Positions 1 through 6,811 of a DNA stretch of 14,211 nt are shown here, piece after piece. The notes under the pieces are model-generated. The model was not told where the DNA came from. It saw nothing but the letters and a program-made list of their open reading frames with translations, and did not search any database. Each line of letters opens with the position of its first letter. The first letter of the stretch is position 1. This DNA is from Thermotogaceae bacterium (GTDB lineage Bacteria; Thermotogota; Thermotogae; B21-G9; HyVt-16), in NCBI GenBank assembly GCA_011043375.1, contig DQYP01000228.1:1-14211 (forward strand), given 5' to 3'. A program made the position numbers and the translations under genes.

Positions 1-542
1 GATGGCTGGTAATTTTGGGAAACAACGGTTTGATAAATAGAACTCTTTTGTACTTTGGCGTGATAGATAAACCATTGAGTTTGATGTATAATCAATGGTC
101 AGTAATACTGGTGATCGTTTACATGTACCTACCATACATGATATTCCCACTTTACAGTTCCATCGAAAAATTTGATTTTCAACTCTTGGAGGCAGCAATG
201 GATCTCGGTGCAAGCAGACTTCGTGCAATTTTCAATATTCTGTTACCTTCGATAAAAGGTGGAATAAGTGCAGGAATAATTTTGGTATTCATACCAGCTC
301 TTGGTTCTTATGCAATTCCAGATCTCGTCGGTGGTAAAGATGGTGCTATGCTTGGCAATTTAATAGCACGCCAATTGACAGCTGCGAGAAATTGGCCTTT
401 GTCTTCCGCGATCTCTATAATATTTTTGTTGATATCCACTGTTGGTCTTCTGATTTATTTTAGGTTGGAAACAGCGCAGCATAAAAAAAATAAAGCAATT
501 TACGAAGATTATATGAAGGAGGAGACAAGCAAAGTTGAGTGA
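1..542 (+). CDS. potB: Spermidine/putrescine-type ABC transporter permease, PotB-like (3' part)
   Basis: Inner-membrane permease of a binding-protein-dependent importer of the polyamine/iron/thiamine class. The reading frame is already open at the left edge (first full codon at position 3, reading WLVILGNNGLINR), so the 5' part of roughly 100 residues is missing. The visible ~179 residues hold about three membrane segments (VILVIVYMYLPYMIFPLY, ISAGIILVFIPALGSYAIP and IIFLLISTVGLLIYF). The cytoplasmic EAA loop (EAAMDLGASRLRAIFNILLP) follows the EAA---G---------I-LP pattern that docks on the ATPase. It overlaps the next permease gene by 8 bp, as is usual for potB-potC pairs, so the two are co-translated. 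The ATPase and any upstream promoter lie outside the window. Polyamine specificity is a family-level assignment; related substrates cannot be excluded because no binding protein is visible. Confidence 0.9.
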   Translation, partial: WLVILGNNGLINRTLLYFGVIDKPLSLMYNQWSVILVIVYMYLPYMIFPLYSSIEKFDFQLLEAAMDLGASRLRAIFNILLPSIKGGISAGIILVFIPALGSYAIPDLVGGKDGAMLGNLIARQLTAARNWPLSSAISIIFLLISTVGLLIYFRLETAQHKKNKAIYEDYMKEETSKVE

Positions 543-1329
543 AACTTTAAAGATACTAGGAAAAAGACGTTTTTCATTCATCATAACTGCATTGACAATG
601 ATCTTTTTTTACCTTCCTATAGTTATACTTATAATCTTCTCATTCAATAATGCATATCGAGGGGTAATATGGACTGGGTTCACCTTAAAATGGTATTCAT
701 TGCTTTTTAAAGATGATAAGATATGGCGAGCATTTTTAAACACAGCGATAATTGCGATTACATCTTCCACGATAGCAACAGTAATTGGTGTATTGTCAGC
801 TGTCGGAATATATTGGCATGAATTCAAACTCAAAAAATATTTTCAAGGATTGATATACACACCGCTCATAATTCCCGATATACTCATGGGAGTCTCAATG
901 TTGATGCTCTTTGTTTCACTGAAAATACCTCTTGGACTTTTTACCATTTTTGTGGCACATGTGACCTTTTCCATATCATACGTTATTTTAATAGTGATAG
1001 CAAGACTTGAAAATTTCGATTATTCAATTGTAGAAGCTGCCCAAGATTTAGGTGCAAATTGGCATCAAATTTTTTTCAAAATCGTGATACCAATGATCAA
1101 ACCAGCGATAATAGCGAGCTTTCTTTTGAGTATAACCCTCTCCATTGATGATTTTGTAATAACCTTTTTCGTAGCCGGCCCAGGCTCAACTACCCTTCCT
1201 TTACAGATATACTCAATGATCAAATTTGGTGTTTCTCCCGAAATAAATGCTCTTTCTACTCTGCTAATAGCTGGAACACTTTTACTTTCGATAATTGGAT
1301 TGAAATTCAGAAGATTGATCTTCAGCTAA
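535..1329 (+). CDS. potC: Spermidine/putrescine-type ABC transporter permease, PotC-like
   Basis: Second permease of the importer, 264 aa, the usual PotC length and apparently complete. The TTG start lies inside the end of the potB-like gene and follows an AAGGAGGAG ribosome binding site at about 515-523. There are about six membrane segments (near residues 15-37, 67-92, 105-127, 133-156, 187-212 and 238-258). The EAA loop is at about 167-190 (EAAQDLGANWHQIFFKIVIP). The stretch SIDDFVITFFVAGPGSTTLP (203-222) is characteristic of PotC proteins. Its TAA stop lies in the left arm of the hairpin at 1324-1360, so the transcript probably ends immediately after the gene. The pair with the upstream permease supports a PotABCD-type system; the exact substrate is inferred from the family only. 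Confidence 0.93.
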   Translation: MSETLKILGKRRFSFIITALTMIFFYLPIVILIIFSFNNAYRGVIWTGFTLKWYSLLFKDDKIWRAFLNTAIIAITSSTIATVIGVLSAVGIYWHEFKLKKYFQGLIYTPLIIPDILMGVSMLMLFVSLKIPLGLFTIFVAHVTFSISYVILIVIARLENFDYSIVEAAQDLGANWHQIFFKIVIPMIKPAIIASFLLSITLSIDDFVITFFVAGPGSTTLPLQIYSMIKFGVSPEINALSTLLIAGTLLLSIIGLKFRRLIFS

Positions 1330-1368
1330 TCGATAAGTTGGAACTTTTCATCGATTAGCTGGATTTTT
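1324..1368 (+). terminator. Rho-independent terminator shared by convergent genes
   Basis: A perfect 11-bp inverted repeat, AGCTAATCGAT (1324-1334) and ATCGATTAGCT (1350-1360), encloses a 15-nt loop that can itself form a small AAGTT/AACTT hairpin. On the + strand it is followed by GGA and five T (1364-1368), so it should end the permease transcript. On the - strand the sequence after the hairpin is not T-rich, so termination of the ATPase/ArsR transcript here is less certain. The permease TAA (1327-1329) and the ArsR TAA (complement of 1355-1357) sit at exactly paired positions in the stem. Confidence 0.8.
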
Positions 1369-1684
1369 CCTCGAGATATTCCTGTATGTTTTTCATGGCT
1401 TCAACTATATGCCTATCGGCTATCGAATAAACGATTTTTCTACCATCTCTAACCCCTTTAACGAGATTCAAATGCCTCAAAATTCTGAGCTGTTGTGAAA
1501 CCAAAGGTTGGCTGAGTTCCAAGACGCTTGATATCCCACTGACACACATAGGCTCATTCATTAGCAAATAAAGAATTTTCATTCTGTTCATGTTTCCAAG
1601 TGCTGAGAAAATTTCTTCTGCCTTTTTCAATATATCTATCCTCTCTTCTAAGTACCTTTTCAGCTCTTGGTGTTTTGACTCCAC
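1355..1684 (-). CDS. ArsR/SmtB-family winged-helix transcriptional regulator
   Basis: A 109-aa protein, normal length for ArsR/SmtB repressors. The core HTH runs from about residue 31 to 78 (NMNRMKILYLL, then ISSVLELSQPLVSQQLRILR), followed by the wing (VRDGRKIVYSI). The recognition helix SQPLVSQQLRILRHL is typical. The arsenic/cadmium-sensing ELCVCDL motif is replaced by EPMCVSGI, leaving a single Cys (Cys47), so classic alpha-3 thiol metal sensing looks absent. In the C-terminal helix, Asp90, His92 and Glu106 lie where the alpha-5 zinc site of SmtB-like proteins would be, but Tyr103 replaces the expected second His. The signal is therefore unknown and may not be a metal. The GTG start lies 4 nt after the stop of the ATPase D gene, and the GGGAG ribosome binding site overlaps that gene's last codons. 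It reads as the last, translationally coupled gene of the V-ATPase operon. Confidence 0.9.
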   Translation of the reverse strand: MESKHQELKRYLEERIDILKKAEEIFSALGNMNRMKILYLLMNEPMCVSGISSVLELSQPLVSQQLRILRHLNLVKGVRDGRKIVYSIADRHIVEAMKNIQEYLEEKSS

Positions 1685-1688
1685 TGTT

Positions 1689-2315
1689 TCACTCCCATCT
1701 ATTGGTTGTTTGCTTCATTCGTTTCAATTTAAAGAATTCTTCTCGCTCGAATTCCTCCAAAGTATCCTGTATGAATTTTATGGATTCTTTCAATTGAGGA
1801 ATAACGATATTTTCAAGGGAAGAAACCCTCTTTTTTGTCTTGTTGACTTCGTACGCGAGCTTATAAACTTTGTTTTCTATCATGGCAGCCTCTACTATAA
1901 GTTCAAGAACTCTTCTAAATGATAGATATGCCTTGTCCAATGCTGCATCGGTTCTGTAAATTTCATAAGGTATTTCCCAAGGTACATCTTCCTTATAGAT
2001 TTCGGGAACCTCAACTCCCATCACACTTCTGAATCTTATTCGCAAAGCATCATACTCGGGAACACCATCTGCATATTCTTCGACATTCTCAATCCCAAGA
2101 TCCAAATTTGCCAATTGCAGCGATTCATAAGCCTGTTCGAACACTTTGAGGATTTCCTCTTGTATTTGCTTTGCACTCTCTATAAGTTCCACTAATTCTC
2201 TCATTATTATGTTTCTTTTCTTTTCCAACAACTCATGACCTTGTGATGCCAATACGAGTTGTTGCTTCAAATTTATTAGATTACCCTTGGTGGGAACCGT
2301 TTGGCTGAAGATCAT
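1689..2315 (-). CDS. atpD: V-type ATPase subunit D (central rotor shaft)
   Basis: Subunit D (NtpD) forms the long antiparallel coiled-coil shaft that turns inside the A3B3 head. At 208 aa it has the usual family length. The N-terminus has the conserved pattern VPTKGNLINLKQQLVLASQGHELLEKKRN, here split as VPTKGNLINLKQQLVLA (about 7-23) and GHELLEKKRN. The C-terminal coiled coil runs from about 150 to 195 (VYKLAYEVNKTKKRVSSLEN and after). The ATG start is preceded by GAGGTGG, which overlaps the TGA of the B-subunit gene; the gap between the genes is 9 nt. Its position directly after A and B matches the conserved A-B-D order of V/A-type operons. Confidence 0.96.
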   Translation of the reverse strand: MIFSQTVPTKGNLINLKQQLVLASQGHELLEKKRNIIMRELVELIESAKQIQEEILKVFEQAYESLQLANLDLGIENVEEYADGVPEYDALRIRFRSVMGVEVPEIYKEDVPWEIPYEIYRTDAALDKAYLSFRRVLELIVEAAMIENKVYKLAYEVNKTKKRVSSLENIVIPQLKESIKFIQDTLEEFEREEFFKLKRMKQTTNRWE

Positions 2316-2324
2316 CGTTCCACC

Positions 2325-3692
2325 TCATTTTTTATAATACATCTCTATATATTCTTTATTTACTCTCGTCAACTCCGTTTCCGGTAGCATTGAAAGTAGT
2401 TTCCAAGCTATGTCTAAGGTTTGATCAAGGGACCTACTTTCGTCAAAGGCCTGATTGACAAATTTTTCCTCAAAAGCTCTACCGAAATTTAAATATAATT
2501 TATCTATATCTGGCAGATCCTCTTCGCCGATTATAGCTGCAAGGGATCTTATTTCAATGACATGGGAATAAGACGCAAAAAGTTGAGATGCAACATTTGG
2601 ATGATCGTCTCTGGTATAACCTTTTCCTATCCCATCCTTCATCAATCTCGAAAGAGAAGGCAGTACATCGATTGGTGGATATATGTTCTTTCTGTTCAGC
2701 TCTCGTGATAAAACGATTTGACCCTCGGTTATGTATCCCGTCAAATCAGGTACAGGATGGGTTATATCATCATTTGGCATGGTCAATACGGGAATTTGAG
2801 TAACCGATCCGTCCTTACCTTTTATCATACCCGCTCTCTCGTATATGGAAGCAAGATCCGAATACAAATACCCAGGAAATCCTTTTCTCCCTGGAATTTC
2901 GCCCCTGTAATTTGAGAGCTCTCTCAATGCCTCACAATAATTTGTCATGTCGTTCAGTATCACCAAAACATGTTTTCCAAGCTCAAATGCGAGATATTCT
3001 GCCGCTGTGAGTGCGACTCTCGGTGTTGCTATCCTTTCAACAACTGGATCACTTGCTAAGTTGAGGAAAACAACCATGTTTTTGATTGCCCCACTCTCTT
3101 CAAAATTTTTCACAACGAAATTCGCATCATCTTTTTTTAAACCTATAGCTGCAAAAACAACTGAAAACTCTTCGTTGGATTTCAACTTTGCCTGTTTCGC
3201 AACTTGAACTGCCAGTTTATTGTGAGGTAATCCATTACCAGAAAATATTGGAAGCTTCTGCCCTCTTATTAGAGTCAACATACCATCTATTGCTGAAACA
3301 CCAGTTTGAATGAAATTCCTTGGATATTCTCTTGCTGCCGGATTTATAGCAGAACCGTTTATATCCATACTTTTAGTGGAAACTATCTCTCCCAAATCAT
3401 CTATGGGACGCCCCAAACCATCGAAAACCCTTCCAAGGATATCCGGAGATAGATTTATTTCCAACGGTTTACCAAGAAACCGAACTTTGGGTTCTTTCAA
3501 AGCTAAACCTTGGGTTCCTTCAAATACCTGTATTATAGCAGTATCCTCGTTCACCAATATAACCTTTCCAATCTTCTTTTGATTATTCTGTTCTATTTCC
3601 ACAACTTCATCGTATCTCACGTTTTTGACATTTCTCATTATTATCAAAGGTCCACGTATTTCCGAAACACCTATGTATTCTTTCAAGGCCAT
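2325..3692 (-). CDS. atpB: V-type ATPase subunit B (non-catalytic head subunit)
   Basis: Subunit B (NtpB), which alternates with A in the head and supplies the arginine finger. I place the start at the ATG at 3692 (455 aa). The in-frame GTG 9 nt upstream lies inside the GAGGTGG ribosome binding site, which is well spaced for the ATG. The family N-terminus follows at once (YIGVSEIRGPLIIM). The Walker A region is degenerate (SGNGLPHNKL, about 151-160), as expected for the non-catalytic subunit. LPSLSRLMKDGIGKGYTRDD (about 344-363) contains the probable arginine finger Arg349. YSHVIEIRSLAAIIGEEDL follows, which is typical of the family. Length and motifs are intact. It lies 30 nt downstream of the A gene. 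Confidence 0.97.
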   Translation of the reverse strand: MALKEYIGVSEIRGPLIIMRNVKNVRYDEVVEIEQNNQKKIGKVILVNEDTAIIQVFEGTQGLALKEPKVRFLGKPLEINLSPDILGRVFDGLGRPIDDLGEIVSTKSMDINGSAINPAAREYPRNFIQTGVSAIDGMLTLIRGQKLPIFSGNGLPHNKLAVQVAKQAKLKSNEEFSVVFAAIGLKKDDANFVVKNFEESGAIKNMVVFLNLASDPVVERIATPRVALTAAEYLAFELGKHVLVILNDMTNYCEALRELSNYRGEIPGRKGFPGYLYSDLASIYERAGMIKGKDGSVTQIPVLTMPNDDITHPVPDLTGYITEGQIVLSRELNRKNIYPPIDVLPSLSRLMKDGIGKGYTRDDHPNVASQLFASYSHVIEIRSLAAIIGEEDLPDIDKLYLNFGRAFEEKFVNQAFDESRSLDQTLDIAWKLLSMLPETELTRVNKEYIEMYYKK

Positions 3693-3722
3693 TTCTTCCA
3701 CCTCACAGTTTTTCGAAGATTG

Positions 3723-5471
3723 TCATGCATATGTTTTGTCTAATTTATCGAAATGCTCCTTCAAAAATGCTTCTACTTTTTCGAAGTCCTCCAGATTCGA
3801 GATCTCTTCCTTCATCGTCAACAATTTTGAAACCAGTTCCGAAGGTAGGATTTGACTTATCGCTATGGATTTCTCAACAAGCTTCTTTGCTCTATAGTAT
3901 GTATCTATCACAATTTTCAACAAGTTATACTGTTTCTCCAAAGGACAAAAGGAGTCCACATCACTGAAAGCATTTTGTTGCAAGATTCCGACTTTTATTA
4001 TTCTGGATACTATAACTGTTAATTTTTGATCATCCGGCAGCACATCTTCTCCCACTATCTTTATGATCTGTTGCAACCTATCATCTTCTGCTAATAGTTT
4101 CATTGCTTCGTTTCTATAATTACTCCATTTTTCTGCGATATTTTTTTGAAACCATTCTTCAAGGTTTTCGGTGTATTCACTGTAGCTCGTCAACCAATTT
4201 ATTGACGGATAATGTCTCGAGTATGCTAAATTTTTATCTAATCCCCAAAAACATCTCACAAATCTTTTGGTACTTTGAGTAACTGGTTCTGAAAAATCAC
4301 CGCCAGGTGGTGATACAGCTCCTATTACTGTCACCGAACCTGTTGTACCATTGAGGTTTTCACTGATACCAGCCCTCTCATAGAATTGACCGATTCTTGA
4401 AGCTAAATATGAGGGATAACCTTCTTCTGCTGGCATCTCTTCAAGTCTCCCCGAAAGCTCCCTCAAAGCTTCTGCCCACCTTGAAGTGGAGTCTGCCATT
4501 ACCGCAACATTATATCCCATATCCCTGAAATATTCTGCAATAGTTATCCCCGTGTATATTGAAGCTTCTCTCGCCGAGACAGGCATATTTGAAGTGTTTG
4601 CAATCAGAACCGTTCTATTCATCAATGGCACATTGTTGCGGGGATCTTTCAGCTTTGGAAATTCCTCCAAAACCTCTGTCATTTCATTGCCACGTTCACC
4701 ACATCCAATATAAACGATAACATCAGCATCCGCCCATTTTGCCAACTGATGTTGAGTTATAGTTTTACCCGTTCCAAATCCCCCTGGAATAGCTGCCGTT
4801 CCACCCTTACTTATCGGAAAAAAGATATCTATAACTCTTTGGCCTGTAATCAAGGGTATCGATGGTTCAAGCCTCTTCTTCACAGGTCTTGGGATTCTCA
4901 CAGGCCATTCCTGATACATCTTGATTTCTACAATGCCATTTTCTGTCTCTACTTTGGCGAGTGTTTCCATCACCGTATAGCTACCACTCGGTTTTATTTC
5001 AATAATCTTACCTTTTCCTAAAAGAGGGGGAACCATTATTTTATGTTTCAAACTCTGTGTTTCTTGTAACTCCGCTATCACATCTCCACCGCTCACGACG
5101 TCACCTTTCTGCTTGAGAATGGTGATCTCCCAATATTTCGTTGTATCCAGTGCAAACGCATCGACTCCACGACTGATGAATGATCCGGTTTTTCTCATCA
5201 ATTCTTCCAAAGGCCTTTGAATCCCATCGTATATGTTATTCAACAAACCTGGCCCCAAGACAACCGAGAGAAGTTTTCCGGTTCTTTTCACAGGTTCTCC
5301 TGGCCTCAGCATGGAGGTTTCTTCATACACCTGAACTGTTGCCATATCACCATTTATACCTATGACTTCCCCTATCAATCCCAAGTTACCCACACGTACC
5401 ATTTCATTCATAAACACTCCTTGGGCATCTCTCACTTTGACAACGGGACCGTTTATTTCCCTAATCTTCAC
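3723..5471 (-). CDS. atpA: V-type ATPase catalytic subunit A
   Basis: Catalytic subunit (NtpA) of the rotary ATPase, 582 aa, standard length. It begins with the beta-barrel domain MKIREINGPVVKVRDAQG. It contains the A-specific non-homologous insertion at about 115-190, which distinguishes it from F-type beta subunits. The Walker A motif is GGFGTGKT (230-237), and GCGERGNEM (256-264) carries the catalytic glutamate Glu259. EEMPAEEGYPSYLASRIGQF and GAVSPPGGDFSEPVT are conserved further on. The GTG start overlaps the stop of the E gene (GTGA junction) and is preceded by AGGTG, so translation is coupled to E. All catalytic elements are present, so I expect an active enzyme, running as ATP synthase or as an ion pump depending on conditions. 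Confidence 0.98.
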   Translation of the reverse strand: MKIREINGPVVKVRDAQGVFMNEMVRVGNLGLIGEVIGINGDMATVQVYEETSMLRPGEPVKRTGKLLSVVLGPGLLNNIYDGIQRPLEELMRKTGSFISRGVDAFALDTTKYWEITILKQKGDVVSGGDVIAELQETQSLKHKIMVPPLLGKGKIIEIKPSGSYTVMETLAKVETENGIVEIKMYQEWPVRIPRPVKKRLEPSIPLITGQRVIDIFFPISKGGTAAIPGGFGTGKTITQHQLAKWADADVIVYIGCGERGNEMTEVLEEFPKLKDPRNNVPLMNRTVLIANTSNMPVSAREASIYTGITIAEYFRDMGYNVAVMADSTSRWAEALRELSGRLEEMPAEEGYPSYLASRIGQFYERAGISENLNGTTGSVTVIGAVSPPGGDFSEPVTQSTKRFVRCFWGLDKNLAYSRHYPSINWLTSYSEYTENLEEWFQKNIAEKWSNYRNEAMKLLAEDDRLQQIIKIVGEDVLPDDQKLTVIVSRIIKVGILQQNAFSDVDSFCPLEKQYNLLKIVIDTYYRAKKLVEKSIAISQILPSELVSKLLTMKEEISNLEDFEKVEAFLKEHFDKLDKTYA

Positions 5472-6046
5472 TGTAATTCACCTACCTCTTCAAGGATGAG
5501 AGCGAATATTTTTGCCTTGTTTTCCTCGAGGAATGAATCAACAGTGTTTCTAATGCTTACATGTTCTCCTCTTAAAACTATCCCACCTTCAATGCTTTCA
5601 TCTGTCTCAACGACTTTGGAGGATACTATTTCCAGAATCATTTCTTTATCGTTGGGATTACAAACGACAGTATAATCCTCGTCCATAATTTTGTCCGCAT
5701 CCAAATACAGCTTCTGATAAAAATATTTTTTCCTCTCCATTGGTAGATTCAGCAATTGCCTTTTCAATCCGGCTAAAATCTTTTCAAATAGCAGATTTTT
5801 AAGTTTTAATCTTTCTTGTCTTAGGATTAACTCTGCCTTAGATTCCGCAACTTTTATGATGTTATCTGCTTCGGTTTTAGCTTCAGAAAGCCTTTTTTCA
5901 CGATACTCCTCGAGTTCTCTTTCAATTTTTTTCTTAACATCCTCGAATTTATTCTTGTATTCGGTTTCAATTGATTTGTACTCCGCATCGTATTCCTCTT
6001 TCAATATTTCGAGCATCTTACTCAGTTTCTCCGTGACATCATTCAT
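5468..6046 (-). CDS. atpE: V-type ATPase subunit E (peripheral stalk)
   Basis: Subunit E pairs with the small H/G subunit to form the peripheral stalks that hold the head against rotation. At 192 aa it has the usual length. The N-terminal half (about 8-95) is highly charged heptad-type coiled coil rich in Glu and Lys (for example EYKNKFEDVKKKIERELEEY). The C-terminal half is the globular head-binding domain with DYTVVCNPNDKEM and ESIEGGIVLRGEHVSIRNTV, where the GG(I/V)(V/I) turn is typical of E subunits. The ATG start overlaps the end of the F gene by 8 bp and follows an AGGAG site. Sequence similarity in this family is low, so the call rests on architecture, motif and position. Confidence 0.93.
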   Translation of the reverse strand: MNDVTEKLSKMLEILKEEYDAEYKSIETEYKNKFEDVKKKIERELEEYREKRLSEAKTEADNIIKVAESKAELILRQERLKLKNLLFEKILAGLKRQLLNLPMERKKYFYQKLYLDADKIMDEDYTVVCNPNDKEMILEIVSSKVVETDESIEGGIVLRGEHVSIRNTVDSFLEENKAKIFALILEEVGELQ

Positions 6047-6353
6047 TTATATTCACTCCTATTGCTTCTTCGACATATCTCGTAATGAAGTTTTTATCAC
6101 TACGCCAACCGTGTCTATCGGGAATCACAAAGATCAAAGGTAATTTTCCAGACAACTTGTGATTTCTAAGTTCCTCAGGAATTTTTTGAGCTATCAACTC
6201 TGTGATCAACAAAACTCCTATTTTCTTGTTTGAAAGTATTTTATTGAATTCCTCCAAAATTTCATCTCTTTCGTGTACCACTACACCACTTACTCCACTC
6301 AATCTGAGCCCTATAGCAGTATCTATGTTGTCACTGATGAGGAAAAACCTCAT
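6039..6353 (-). CDS. atpF: V-type ATPase subunit F (central shaft, regulatory)
   Basis: Subunit F (NtpG in Enterococcus) binds subunit D in the rotor and modulates ATPase activity. The 104-aa length and the Rossmann-like layout are typical: RFFLISDNIDTAIGLRLSGV at the N-terminus, a GVLLITELIAQKIPEEL helix in the middle, and LPLIFVIPDRHGW near residues 74-86. The ATG start is preceded by GGGAGG, which covers the last codons of the K gene; the intergenic gap is 3 nt. Here F lies between K and E, whereas in the Thermus and Enterococcus operons the F-type subunit lies just before A. Confidence 0.94.
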   Translation of the reverse strand: MRFFLISDNIDTAIGLRLSGVSGVVVHERDEILEEFNKILSNKKIGVLLITELIAQKIPEELRNHKLSGKLPLIFVIPDRHGWRSDKNFITRYVEEAIGVNINE

Positions 6354-6356
6354 GAA

Positions 6357-6788
6357 TCACATCCTCCCAAGCATCATGATACCCATTATGAGACCATAAA
6401 TTGCTATTCCTTCTGCCAATCCCACATATATGAGTGTTCGACCGAAGAGTTCCGGTTTTTCACTGATCGCCCCAACGGATGCTGTACCAACCATTCCAAC
6501 CGCAATTCCTGCACCAATCGCAGCTAATCCTGTTGATAATGCAATGCCGATGAACCCCAAATCAGTGTTGTTGTTACCATCGATTGCATTTTCAGAATTT
6601 TGAGCAGCGTAAAGTTGTGAAGAAGGCATTGAGAGAAAAACAATTAGTAATAAAACTACAAAGGCCACTACATTTCCCGTGAGAAATCTTCTCGCGAGTT
6701 TTTTAACCTTCGAAGGATTTCTTGAAAAATAAATCCCAGAAAAGATCGTGAAAACAATCAAAGATGACAACAATGTAATGTATAACAT
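6357..6788 (-). CDS. atpK: V-type ATPase subunit K (membrane rotor ring proteolipid)
   Basis: A 143-aa proteolipid with two parts. Residues 1-60 contain two hydrophobic segments (about 2-20 and 38-60) joined by a basic loop (NPSKVKKLARR). Residues 75-143 are a classic c-subunit hairpin: glycine-rich GIALSTGLAAIGAGIAVGMV, a polar loop with SEKPELFG, and the second helix VGLAEGIAIYGLIMG with the ion-carrying Glu. Compared with Na+-binding c subunits, the helix-1 Gln position is Val (GAGIAVG against GxGxGQG), and Glu is followed by Gly rather than Ser or Thr. The site therefore looks suited to H+. Similar N-terminal extensions occur, as I recall, in clostridial K subunits. A strong GGAGGTG site precedes the ATG by about 10 nt. 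Confidence 0.94.
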   Translation of the reverse strand: MLYITLLSSLIVFTIFSGIYFSRNPSKVKKLARRFLTGNVVAFVVLLLIVFLSMPSSQLYAAQNSENAIDGNNNTDLGFIGIALSTGLAAIGAGIAVGMVGTASVGAISEKPELFGRTLIYVGLAEGIAIYGLIMGIMMLGRM

Positions 6789-6811
6789 CTTTTTTTTACA
6801 CCTCCATCTAC

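Noticed and set aside
2588..2915. Several + strand reading frames opposite the ATPase genes
   Set aside because: They are antisense shadows of conserved ATPase coding sequence, without ribosome binding sites or recognisable domains.
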